NCBI GenBank assembly: GCA_016292745.1
Contig: JAEDFO010000036.1
Coordinates: 1 to 23,688 of the forward strand
Source: Muribaculaceae bacterium
GTDB lineage: Bacteria > Bacteroidota > Bacteroidia > Bacteroidales > Muribaculaceae
Reading direction: 5' to 3'
Length of the DNA: 23,688 nt
Shown here: one piece after another, positions 7,930-14,849 of the stretch
How positions within the stretch are numbered: the first letter of the stretch is position 1
How the letters are laid out: each line of letters begins with the position of its first letter
Notes under the pieces: generated by a model
What the model saw: the letters and a program-made list of their open reading frames with translations, nothing else
Database searches by the model: none
Told to the model about the DNA's origin: nothing
Position numbers and translations under genes: made by a program

Positions 7930-8787
7930 TTATTTCTTGCTGTCGCAGAACTTATTAGGGAATTTCATTTCCAGTTTTGGTCTCGACATAGCGTAGATAA
8001 TCAGTATAATGCCTGCAATGATAAATGGAATGCTCAGTTGCTGCCCCATATTCAATATCATATCCTTTTCGAATTCCACTTGGTCGTTCTTCACGTATTC
8101 AATCACGAATCGAGCCGAGAAGAGCCAAGTGAGAAACACGCCGAATATCAGACCTGGACGCGCCTCGGCATTCTTTTTCCAGTACATCCACATCAGCAGC
8201 CCAAAGAGAGCCAGATAGGCCAGTGCCTCGTAGATTTGTGTGGGATGCGACGGTGCCGAGAATATAGGCTGCGCGCCAGCCATCCATTGGTCGATGTTCT
8301 CGATAAACCGGAATCCCCATGGCAGATTCGTGGCATGGCCATAAATCTCGTGGTTAAATAGATTTCCCATTCGAATGAGAGCTCCAACCAATGCAATAGG
8401 TATAACAAGTCGGTCGAACGTCCATAATGGGCTCCGCTTCGATACTAATCGGGAGAAGATAATGATGGCTATTATAATGCCAATGGTTCCGCCGTGGCTT
8501 GCAAGGCCCCCGTGCCAAATCTTGAGGATTTCCATTGGGTTTGCCGAATAGTAGTCCCATTGATAAAAGAATACATGTCCAAGACGCGCACCTACGATGG
8601 TTGCCACCACCACATATATCAGCAGGGTGTCGAGCCAAGCCTCAGGTGCGCCTTCATGCTTGAAAAACGAGTACATTATGCGGTAGCCAATCCAGAAACC
8701 GATGACAAACATGAGTCCGTACCAACGGATAGTGACGAATCCGTCGAACAGATTAGGATTTGCTGTCCATGTAATGAAATCTAACAT
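7930..8787 (-). CDS. lgt: Prolipoprotein diacylglyceryl transferase
   Basis: Inner-membrane enzyme that moves a diacylglyceryl group from phosphatidylglycerol to the lipobox cysteine of prolipoproteins, the first step of lipoprotein maturation. At 285 residues with about seven membrane segments it fits the family. Key motifs are RWYG (21-24), WHGGLASHGG (91-100), the Lgt signature from Arg139 with GN (141-142), Asn145, Glu147 and Gly150, HPTQIYEAL (181-189) and FSARFVIEYVKNDQ near the C-terminus. It begins 7 bp after the ddh stop on the same strand and is probably co-transcribed with it. Its likely substrates in this window include the DUF4270 and S41 lipoproteins. Confidence 0.97.
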   Translation of the reverse strand: MLDFITWTANPNLFDGFVTIRWYGLMFVIGFWIGYRIMYSFFKHEGAPEAWLDTLLIYVVVATIVGARLGHVFFYQWDYYSANPMEILKIWHGGLASHGGTIGIIIAIIIFSRLVSKRSPLWTFDRLVIPIALVGALIRMGNLFNHEIYGHATNLPWGFRFIENIDQWMAGAQPIFSAPSHPTQIYEALAYLALFGLLMWMYWKKNAEARPGLIFGVFLTWLFSARFVIEYVKNDQVEFEKDMILNMGQQLSIPFIIAGIILIIYAMSRPKLEMKFPNKFCDSKK

Positions 8788-8794
8788 CTTTTTC

Positions 8795-9691
8795 TTATAC
8801 TAAGTGCTTTATAAGGTCAATACGTTCGCCTGGAAGAAGATTGATTACTGGAATGTCAATCATTGTGTAAGCGCCTGGTGCCTGCTTGAACGATGCACGA
8901 GCTACACCTACAAGTATTTGTGCTGTAAGTGCGGGATTGTTGATGCTCATGTTGAATTCTAAACGCTGGTTCTGAGTCATGCCGGAAACTCCTTTTCGCA
9001 CCATATTCACTCCGTGGCCCATATCTCTCACTTCATCAACGCTGTCCACCTTAATTACATGGGTTTCGTCGCTTGCAAAATATGGGTCTTCCTTAATGGA
9101 TTTGGCCACTTCGTTGAAGTCGTAGCTATCTTCGAGTTCGATGTATACCATACGGCGATGTATGCCTGTGCCCAACGGAATTGTCATCGACAGAGCATTC
9201 TTTACACCGTCTTTTGAGCGCGCGGCTACAGAGTGCCCCATGCTCATGCCTGGGCCAAAGTTAGTATATGTGATGCCTTTAGGCGCGGCTGCTTGCATAA
9301 GTGTGCGAACAATAGAGTCGCTTCCTGGATCCCATCCTGCCGATACTATAGCTGTGGTATTGTGTTGTTTGGCAATAGGCTCGAGTTCGGTGATAAGGTC
9401 GGCAATTGATGTGTGGATGTCGAAACTGTCAACGGTATTGATGCCTTTGGCAAGATATTCCTTGGCATATTTTGGTACTTCACGTGTTGGGGTGCAAAGG
9501 ATGGCAACGTCGACATCTTCGAGTTGGTCGATGTCAGAAACCACTTTATATTGCTTTATAGCGTCGGGAATTATGCTGGTGTTGCGTCGAACTATGCCTG
9601 CAATCTCGAAGTCTGGCGAAGTTATGAGCGATTCGATGACGAATTTTCCGATGTTGCCGTAACCAACTACGGCGGCTCTGATTTTCTTCAT
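8795..9691 (-). CDS. ddh: meso-Diaminopimelate D-dehydrogenase
   Basis: NADPH-dependent enzyme (EC 1.4.1.16) that makes meso-diaminopimelate directly from tetrahydrodipicolinate and ammonia. This is the one-step dehydrogenase branch of lysine and peptidoglycan-precursor synthesis. The 298-residue sequence begins with a Rossmann motif (AAVVGYGNIGKFVIESL) and contains LCTPTREVPKYAKEYLAKG, NTVDSFDIH, SAGWDPGSDSIVRT, FGPGMSMGHSV and the QAPGAYTMIDIP segment typical of Ddh. The similar start of other amino-acid dehydrogenases was considered, but the WDPG and GPGMSMGHS motifs favour Ddh. It leads the ddh-lgt pair and has one of the clearest promoters in the window. Confidence 0.95.
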   Translation of the reverse strand: MKKIRAAVVGYGNIGKFVIESLITSPDFEIAGIVRRNTSIIPDAIKQYKVVSDIDQLEDVDVAILCTPTREVPKYAKEYLAKGINTVDSFDIHTSIADLITELEPIAKQHNTTAIVSAGWDPGSDSIVRTLMQAAAPKGITYTNFGPGMSMGHSVAARSKDGVKNALSMTIPLGTGIHRRMVYIELEDSYDFNEVAKSIKEDPYFASDETHVIKVDSVDEVRDMGHGVNMVRKGVSGMTQNQRLEFNMSINNPALTAQILVGVARASFKQAPGAYTMIDIPVINLLPGERIDLIKHLV

Positions 9692-9725
9692 ATGAATATG
9701 TCTTTGAATTTTGAATTTTGCGCTG

Positions 9726-9755
9726 CAAAGTTAATAAAACAACTGTGCAATGCAA
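9726..9755 (-). promoter_or_regulatory. ddh-lgt promoter
   Basis: On the minus strand TAACTTTG (9733-9726) is a full consensus -7 element. TTG (9755-9753), part of TTTTGC, lies 19 bp upstream. The -33 element touches the base of the preceding gene's terminator stem. Transcription would start about 25-30 nt before the ddh ATG. Confidence 0.7.
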
Positions 9756-9780
9756 AATCGAGACATTAAGCATTGCACAG
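9743..9780 (-). terminator. Terminator after the esterase gene, overlapping the ddh promoter
   Basis: A perfect 11-bp inverted repeat, CTGTGCAATGC (9743-9753) and GCATTGCACAG (9770-9780), with a 16-nt loop. On the minus strand it is followed by AGTTGTTTTATT, a moderate U-tract. It lies 26 bp past the esterase stop. Confidence 0.65.
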
Positions 9781-9806
9781 CTTTCGTGCCGTATATGGCA
9801 TTAGTT

Positions 9807-10748
9807 TTATTTGATGAAACCCTGTCGTTTAAGCCAGCTGATACAGTCGGCAAACCAATACTCAAATCCTATATCGCTGAATCCGTGCTGACCTTTGTAG
9901 TATATGTGCATCTCGGCTTGGCATTTGTTTTTCCGCAATTGCTGGTAGAAACTGAGTGGATTCTCAAGCGTTACCAGCGCATCGTCGTCGGCATGTGCCA
10001 TATAGGTTGGTGGCGTTTGTGGTGTTACATTCTCCTCGTTGCTCAGATAATGCACGTCGGCCTCGGTGAGTTTCGAGCGTACGATATAAGGGTCGATCAT
10101 CGGGCCACTTATAGCACGGCGAAACGAAATAAGAGGATATATCAGAATCATGAAATCGGGGCGAAGACTTGTTTCGTTTACATTCTCTATTTTGCAGTCG
10201 TTGAAATGTGTTCCGGCTGTTGATGCCAGATGCGAACCGGCAGAGAACCCCATTACGCCTATCTTATCGGGGCTAATTCCGAACTTTTCAGCGTTCTCTC
10301 TTACATATTTTATTGCTTGCTGTGCATCTTGTAATGGTGCGATTTTCGGGTCGGGCTGAAATTTGAAATCGGGCAAACGATATTTCAAAATAAAAGCTGT
10401 AATACCCAGATTGTTCAGGGCATGGGCTGTACGGTATCCTTCGGTAGGCATCCAGAGCGATTCATATCCGCCGCCTGGGCATATTATCACCGCCGCATCG
10501 CTGGCTTTGCCGAATGGACGGCAGATGGTGAGCGTAGGCTCGGATATCTTGTGGAGAACTTTATACTCGCCGATTAGTTTGTAATGTTCCTCTGTTGGAG
10601 CACCTGTGTGATTTGGGATTGGGCCGTCATAAAGGTTGATTTCCTCAAAATCGGCACGAGGAATCACTGTTTCGCTTTGGCCGTAGCTGTTGGCACACAT
10701 TAGGCACACTGCCAGTGCTGACAGTATAAATCTAAGAACTTTATTCAT
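9807..10748 (-). CDS. Exported alpha/beta-hydrolase (xylan-esterase-like)
   Basis: A 313-residue serine hydrolase with a signal peptide (about 23 residues, ending NSYGQS), so it is predicted to be periplasmic. The fold shows an oxyanion loop CPGGGYES (90-97), nucleophile elbow GFSAG with Ser169, an acid in THADDDALV-like context (AHADDDALV, Asp255 region) and the catalytic His288 in KGQHGFSD. This layout matches Bacteroidota carbohydrate esterases often annotated as acetyl-xylan esterase or as 'xylanase', but nothing here fixes the substrate. It follows the START-like gene by 20 bp on the same strand and ends at a terminator. No glycoside hydrolase or SusCD genes are nearby. Confidence 0.85.
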   Translation of the reverse strand: MNKVLRFILSALAVCLMCANSYGQSETVIPRADFEEINLYDGPIPNHTGAPTEEHYKLIGEYKVLHKISEPTLTICRPFGKASDAAVIICPGGGYESLWMPTEGYRTAHALNNLGITAFILKYRLPDFKFQPDPKIAPLQDAQQAIKYVRENAEKFGISPDKIGVMGFSAGSHLASTAGTHFNDCKIENVNETSLRPDFMILIYPLISFRRAISGPMIDPYIVRSKLTEADVHYLSNEENVTPQTPPTYMAHADDDALVTLENPLSFYQQLRKNKCQAEMHIYYKGQHGFSDIGFEYWFADCISWLKRQGFIK

Positions 10749-10768
10749 ATTGTGTTAATGTTTATATT

Positions 10769-11155
10769 TTATATACAGCCGATAATTCGTTTCAGATTAT
10801 CGATTTGATGTTCCCAGAGTTCAATGGAACTCTCTTTGTCGTTAGGACTATCAGCGAAATCGGTTATCAGAAGGGTAGTGCCTGAAGTGAGTTCTGATGT
10901 CTCAATTCTCAGTTCGAAGTAAGTCTTTTCGTCGTTGCCCTCCCAATGGAGCCTAATGTAGCTGCCTTGACGTGAGGCAAGTATTGTAGCACGGCTTTCG
11001 TTGTTCTTTCCCCATTTGAATGTCAAAGTCTTGTCGTGGAGGCTAACTTGGTCGGCAAACCATTGGGCCAATCCAGGTGGCGTGGCAATATGTTTCCATA
11101 GAAGGCTGACCGGTGTCCCTCTCATATCGAATTCCATTGTGAATTTTTCGTTCAT
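10769..11155 (-). CDS. START-like (SRPBCC/AHSA1-type) domain protein
   Basis: A 128-residue cytoplasmic protein with the helix-grip pattern of the START/AHSA1 superfamily: FTMEFDMRGTPVSLLWKHI, then TPPGLAQWFADQV, FKWGKNNESRATI, YIRLHWEG, TYFELRIETSEL and the final long helix WEHQIDNLKRII. These proteins bind hydrophobic ligands or partner proteins, and the ligand here is unknown. The ATG at 11155 is chosen because the longer frame from 11212 adds only an AT-rich stretch with no family similarity. It lies 20 bp upstream of the esterase gene and may be co-transcribed with it. I found no convincing promoter. Confidence 0.8.
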   Translation of the reverse strand: MNEKFTMEFDMRGTPVSLLWKHIATPPGLAQWFADQVSLHDKTLTFKWGKNNESRATILASRQGSYIRLHWEGNDEKTYFELRIETSELTSGTTLLITDFADSPNDKESSIELWEHQIDNLKRIIGCI

Positions 11156-11303
11156 GTTCGTGATATTAAAGTTAAGATTCTTTATTTTGCTAATTAAATA
11201 TAAAATTTTCAATATATCAAATATGTTACCATAAAGTTATTGCTAATCATTGCTATTATCTCATACAAAGCAGTCGATTTGTCAATTTTATTGATGATGT
11301 TGC

Positions 11304-11331
11304 TTGCAAATGAATAATTGTTGTAACTTTG
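11304..11331 (+). promoter_or_regulatory. Promoter for the 55-residue ORF
   Basis: TAACTTTG (11324-11331) matches TAnnTTTG exactly. TTG at 11304-11306 (17-bp spacer) or 11300-11302 (21-bp spacer) can serve as the -33 element. Transcription would start near 11338, about 45 nt before the ATG. Confidence 0.65.
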
Positions 11332-11383
11332 TAGAAGCACACTAATTTATAAGTAATCGAGAAGAACATATTAATATAATACA

Positions 11384-11551
11384 ATGGAAAAGAAAGAAGC
11401 TATTTATTGGGTGGCAGTACTACAGTTGGCACAGAAGGGAGACCCGGAAATGAGAGAAGAAATCAACCGCGAAAACAAACGACGAGCAGAGAATGGACAG
11501 CCTACATTACAGCAAGAACTGCAGACAATGCTGGACAATAAATTGCTGTAA
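11384..11551 (+). CDS. Unrecognised small protein, 55 residues
   Basis: A short frame running from ATG (11384) to TAA (11549-11551). It encodes MEKKEAIYWVAVLQLAQ, a short turn KGDPEM, a very charged helix REEINRENKRRAENG, then QPTLQQELQTMLDNKLL. I see no signal peptide and no membrane segment. The pattern suggests two or three amphipathic helices and a soluble protein. I do not recognise the family and assign no function. Support for it being real: a good promoter at the right distance, an A-rich leader typical of the phylum, sensible amino-acid composition, and isolation between two well-defined neighbours. Against: only 55 codons. The transcript would continue into the structured region ending at 11772. 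Confidence 0.6.
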   Translation: MEKKEAIYWVAVLQLAQKGDPEMREEINRENKRRAENGQPTLQQELQTMLDNKLL

Positions 11552-11605
11552 GATTTGTTTATATCGACCAGCAGTCTGAGGTGACTAATGTCGGACGTTG
11601 GTCGT

Positions 11606-11617
11606 TACATTAATGTA
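11606..11617. repeat. 12-bp perfect palindrome
   Basis: TACATTAATGTA is a perfect palindrome 55 bp past the small ORF. It could be an operator or chance in AT-rich DNA. No promoter element overlaps it clearly. Confidence 0.4.
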
Positions 11618-11677
11618 GGGTAATTCCAGCAATAATGCAGAAGCTAAACTATGTGATCATTTCATGCCTATAAAACA

Positions 11678-11746
11678 ATAACTCCTGAACGGTAAGCACT
11701 TCTGCGTGGACACAATTACCAGAATATCTTACCATTCAGGAGTTAT
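11678..11746. repeat. Long hairpin with 19-bp arms
   Basis: The arms ATAACTCCTGAACGGTAAG (11678-11696) and its near complement at 11728-11746 differ at one position, which can form a G-U pair. The 31-nt interior can add TTCTG/CAGAA. It is directly followed by a separate terminator hairpin. It could be a structured RNA element or a small palindromic repeat family. I saw no flanking target duplication. Confidence 0.6.
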
Positions 11747-11772
11747 CTTGTGTAACGATAGACAAGATTTTT
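11745..11772 (+). terminator. Intrinsic terminator after the small-ORF transcript
   Basis: ATCTTGT (11745-11751) pairs perfectly with ACAAGAT (11762-11768) across a 10-nt loop and runs straight into TTTTT (11768-11772). It separates the small-ORF/hairpin unit from pta. Confidence 0.7.
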
Positions 11773-11940
11773 GGGAATTCAGTTATTCTTGAGAAAAATT
11801 TGATTGTTTTGGATATGGATTAGGGCGTTTATGTTTTGGAAGACTACGGCAAATTCGTTATTGGCGGGTGCAATGGTTTAAATTTGTAAAAATCATAATT
11901 TTTCATTGAGAGAAAGTGAACTAATGTGAACGATAAGTCG

Positions 11941-11948
11941 TAATTTTG
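11941..11948 (+). promoter_or_regulatory. Candidate pta-ackA promoter
   Basis: TAATTTTG matches the -7 consensus and places the transcript start close before the ATG at 11976. No clear TTG sits at -33. A second match, TAAATTTG at 11879-11886 with TTG at 11861, is an alternative. Confidence 0.4.
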
Positions 11949-11975
11949 TAGTATTGATAAAAAACATATTTTGTT

Positions 11976-12992
11976 ATGGGACTTTTTGAGAAATTAAAGG
12001 AAAAAGCAGTTAATAATCGACAAAGAATAGTTTTGCCGGAAAGTACCGAACCACGTACACTTGCCGCTGCCGACCGCATTATAGCCGACGGTGTTGCCGA
12101 AGTGATTCTCATCGGTTCGCCTGACGATATTTTAGCAGCTGCAAAACAGCAGGAATTGAAGAACATCGAAAAAGCAACAATCTACAATCCAGCCGATGCT
12201 GATGTGCTTGAGCCAATGGCACAGCTGTACTATGACCTTCGTAAATCGAAGGGTATCAGCATTGAAGACGCTCGCAAAACAGCAAAGAATCCTCTTTATT
12301 TCGGTTGTTTGCTTATCAAGTCGGGTAAGGCTGATGGACAAGTTGCCGGTGCAATGAATACCACTGGCAATGTGCTTCGCGCCGCATTCCAGACCATCAA
12401 GACCATGCCGGGTATCAGTGTGGTTTCGGGTGCATTCTTGATGCTCCTTCCTGAAGATAGCCCTTACGGAACCGATGGCCTTATGGTGTTTGCCGACTGT
12501 GCAGTTTTGCCTGATCCAACTGCAGAGGAACTTGCTCAGATTGCAGTGTCGACTGAGCGTACTGCCCGCGATATTGCCGGTATAGAACCTCGCATTGCTA
12601 TGCTGAGTTTCTCGACCAAGGGCAGTGCCAAGCACGACCGTGTGACCAAGGTCACCGATGCTCTTGCCATTGTTAAGGAGAAATATCCAAATATCAATAT
12701 CGATGGCGAATTGCAGGCCGACGCCGCATTGGTTCCGTCGGTTGGCAACAGCAAGGCTCCGGGTAGCCCTATTGCCGGAAAGGCAAATGTGCTTGTGTTC
12801 CCATCGCTCGAAGTGGGAAATATTGCATATAAACTTGTTCAGCGCCTTGCCGGAGTTCCGGCTGTTGGTCCTATTCTGCAAGGTATGGCAGCACCGGTCA
12901 ATGATTTGTCGCGTGGATGTAACCCCGACGATATTTACAAAACAATAATAATCACATGTAATCAAGCAATTGGCTTGAAAGCATCAAAATAA
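11976..12992 (+). CDS. pta: Phosphate acetyltransferase
   Basis: Converts acetyl-CoA and phosphate to acetyl phosphate in the cytoplasm, the first half of the acetate-forming, ATP-yielding route. At 338 residues it is the short, catalytic-domain-only form, without the N-terminal DRTGG/P-loop regions of long Pta proteins. Recognisable segments are RIVLPESTEPRTLAAADRI, GQVAGAMNTTGNVLRAAFQ, SGAFLMLLPEDSPYG, FADCAVLPDPTAEELAQIA, LSFSTKGSAKHDRV and FPSLEVGNIAYKLVQRL. ackA follows after 9 bp, confirming the pathway context. Confidence 0.97.
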   Translation: MGLFEKLKEKAVNNRQRIVLPESTEPRTLAAADRIIADGVAEVILIGSPDDILAAAKQQELKNIEKATIYNPADADVLEPMAQLYYDLRKSKGISIEDARKTAKNPLYFGCLLIKSGKADGQVAGAMNTTGNVLRAAFQTIKTMPGISVVSGAFLMLLPEDSPYGTDGLMVFADCAVLPDPTAEELAQIAVSTERTARDIAGIEPRIAMLSFSTKGSAKHDRVTKVTDALAIVKEKYPNINIDGELQADAALVPSVGNSKAPGSPIAGKANVLVFPSLEVGNIAYKLVQRLAGVPAVGPILQGMAAPVNDLSRGCNPDDIYKTIIITCNQAIGLKASK

Positions 12993-13001
12993 TCAGATTT
13001 T

Positions 13002-14210
13002 ATGAATATTCTCGTTTTGAACTGCGGTAGCAGTTCTGTTAAATACAAACTCATCGAGATTAAGAACAATGTAACCTTAGCCGAAGGTGGTGTTGAAAAG
13101 ATAGGTTTGCCTGATGCATTCCTCAAGTACAAGCAATCGGACGGCAACAAGGTTATTGTAGCCCTAAACATCACCGACCATAAGGGCGCTATTGCAGCAA
13201 TTCTTTCGAATCTAACTGACAGCGAAGTTGGTTGCATCAAGAGCTTCGCAGAAATTGATGCTGTGGGGCATCGTGTGGTTCATGGCGGTGAAAAGTTCAA
13301 CAAGAGCGTGAGAATCACTTCGGAAGTAATTGATATGATTAAGGAATGTTATGGTGTGGCGCCATTGCACAATCCTGTGAATATGGCCGGTATCGATGCC
13401 ATTACAGCATTGATGCCCGAAGTGCCTCAGGTGGCGGTATTCGATACTGCTTTCCATCAAACCATGCCTGCAAAATCGTATCTCTATGCCATCCCATATG
13501 AATATTACAAGAATGATGGAGTTCGTCGTTATGGCTTCCACGGAACAAGTCACCGCTATGTGTCGCAGCGTGTGTGCGACTTCCTTGGTGTTGACATTAC
13601 CAAGCAACGCATCATTACCTGCCACGTTGGCAATGGCGGCAGCATCACCGCTGTAAAGTATGGCAAGTCGATTGACACTTCAATGGGCTTGACTCCAACC
13701 GAGGGCCTTATGATGGGTACTCGTTGTGGTGACATCGACCCGGGTGCATTGGTTTTTCTGATGCAGAAACACAATCTGTCGGCAGCCGATGTTCAGGCAA
13801 TCATCAACAAGAAGAGTGGTGTTGCAGGAGTAACAGGAATTTCGTCGGATATGCGTGAGATTGAAGCCGCTGTTAATGCAGGCAACGAAATTGCCATTAC
13901 AGCGTTGGATATGTATGAACAGCGCATCCTCAAGTATGTTGGCGCATATGCAGCCGAAATGGGAGGTGTTGACATCATCGTGTTCACTGGTGGTGTAGGC
14001 GAGAACCAGGTAGGTGTTCGCGAAAATGTTTGCAAGCCGTTGGCATTTATGGGTGTTGAAATAGATAGCGAGCTCAATGCCAAGATCCGAGGCAAAGAGG
14101 CTCTGATTAGTACACCTTCGTCGAAGGTCAAAGTAGCTGTCATTCCTACCGATGAGGAATATATGATTGCTCGCGACACTGAACGCATTGTTAATGGTCT
14201 GGAAGCATAA
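13002..14210 (+). CDS. ackA: Acetate kinase
   Basis: Transfers the phosphoryl group of acetyl phosphate to ADP, giving acetate and ATP. The 402-residue protein carries the ASKHA-fold markers LNCGSSSVKYKLIE at the N-terminus (Asn7), GHRVVHGGEKF with the catalytic arginine, FDTAFHQTMP, YGFHGTSHRYVS, HVGNGGSITAVKYGKS, MGTRCGDIDPG and FTGGVGENQ. It forms an operon with pta (9-bp gap) and ends at a very stable hairpin shared with the convergent rpiB. Confidence 0.98.
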   Translation: MNILVLNCGSSSVKYKLIEIKNNVTLAEGGVEKIGLPDAFLKYKQSDGNKVIVALNITDHKGAIAAILSNLTDSEVGCIKSFAEIDAVGHRVVHGGEKFNKSVRITSEVIDMIKECYGVAPLHNPVNMAGIDAITALMPEVPQVAVFDTAFHQTMPAKSYLYAIPYEYYKNDGVRRYGFHGTSHRYVSQRVCDFLGVDITKQRIITCHVGNGGSITAVKYGKSIDTSMGLTPTEGLMMGTRCGDIDPGALVFLMQKHNLSAADVQAIINKKSGVAGVTGISSDMREIEAAVNAGNEIAITALDMYEQRILKYVGAYAAEMGGVDIIVFTGGVGENQVGVRENVCKPLAFMGVEIDSELNAKIRGKEALISTPSSKVKVAVIPTDEEYMIARDTERIVNGLEA

Positions 14211-14236
14211 GCATAAATAACCATTTCATGACAATA

Positions 14237-14276
14237 AAAATCCCGGGGCTTACCTTTTGGTGAGTCCCGGGATTTT
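14237..14276. terminator. Bidirectional terminator between ackA and rpiB
   Basis: An 18-bp stem (AAAATCCCGGGGCTTACC with two G-U pairs) and a TTTT loop, with A and T runs on both flanks, so it works as an intrinsic terminator in both directions. It lies 26 bp past ackA and 18 bp past rpiB. Confidence 0.93.
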
Positions 14277-14294
14277 ATATGACTGATATAAAGG

Positions 14295-14738
14295 TTATTT
14301 TACAGGAATCTTATCAATTCGGCGCTGATGACGCCCTCCTTCAAAATCAGTTGATAGGAATGTCTTTACAATTTCCAGCGCCTTTTCGTTGCTGATGAAT
14401 CGTCCAGGCATGACAAGTATGTTGGCATTGTTGTGAGCGCGGGCCAATTGGGCCAATTCTGGTTCCCAACACAGAGCGGCTCTTATTCCCTGATGCTTGT
14501 TGAGGGTCATGTTTATACCGTTTCCGCTGCCGCAAATGGCAATGCCTGGATAGCAATCGCCGCTTTCCACTGAAATGGCACATGGATGTGCAAAGTCGGG
14601 GTAGTCGCAACTTTCTGTAGAGTAGGTACCAAAATCCTTATATTCTATTCCTTGTTCTTTAAGAAAAGCAATTACTGCCTGCTTGGTGTCGAATCCAGCA
14701 TGGTCGCTGCATAATGCTATTGGCTTAGTGATTGTCAT
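14295..14738 (-). CDS. rpiB: Ribose-5-phosphate isomerase B
   Basis: Interconverts ribose 5-phosphate and ribulose 5-phosphate in the pentose phosphate pathway. The 147-residue protein shows the LacA/RpiB pattern: CSDHAGF (10-16), CDYPDFAHP, ICGSGNGINM with the catalytic cysteine at residue 69, the NKHQGIRAALCW segment and AHNNANILVMPGRF. The ATG at 14738 is preferred over an in-frame GTG at 14762, because that GTG overlaps the -7 element TAACTTTG and would lie before the transcript start. It is a single-gene unit that ends at the terminator shared with ackA. Confidence 0.95.
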   Translation of the reverse strand: MTITKPIALCSDHAGFDTKQAVIAFLKEQGIEYKDFGTYSTESCDYPDFAHPCAISVESGDCYPGIAICGSGNGINMTLNKHQGIRAALCWEPELAQLARAHNNANILVMPGRFISNEKALEIVKTFLSTDFEGGRHQRRIDKIPVK

Positions 14739-14761
14739 AATAGAGTTGTTTATTTGTGTCA

Positions 14762-14792
14762 CAAAGTTAATATATAAACATCAATGGAGCAA
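14762..14792 (-). promoter_or_regulatory. rpiB promoter
   Basis: On the minus strand TAACTTTG (14769-14762) has TTG (14792-14790) exactly 20 bp upstream. This site decides the rpiB start codon. It begins right after the U-tract of the upstream terminator. Confidence 0.7.
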
Positions 14793-14797
14793 TAAAA

Positions 14798-14830
14798 AAG
14801 AGATGCGCCCTATAAATTGGCGCATCTCTT
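14798..14830 (-). terminator. Terminator after the cytochrome c peroxidase gene
   Basis: A perfect 12-bp stem (AAGAGATGCGCC at 14798-14809, complement at 14819-14830) with a 9-nt loop. On the minus strand it is followed by a run of five or more T. It lies 19 bp past the stop codon. Confidence 0.88.
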
Positions 14831-14849
14831 GCTATAGTTGCTGCTAATG

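Larger units (their letters stand above)
11552..11975. other. 424-bp region without a gene, rich in inverted repeats
   Basis: No frame longer than about 16 codons is credible. The stretch holds a 12-bp palindrome (11606-11617), a 69-bp hairpin (11678-11746), an intrinsic terminator (11745-11772), and a T/A-rich segment with two TAnnTTTG-like sites (11879-11886 and 11941-11948) before pta. It may be the 3' UTR of the small ORF, a small RNA, or both. Confidence 0.6.

Noticed and set aside
11831..11881. 16-codon plus-strand frame upstream of pta
   Set aside because: It is too short, has no leader-peptide signature such as runs of one amino acid, and has no attenuator after it.
12132..12965. Minus-strand open frame of 277 codons
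   Set aside because: It lies wholly within pta on the other strand, its translation has no recognisable domain, and it reflects codon bias in pta.
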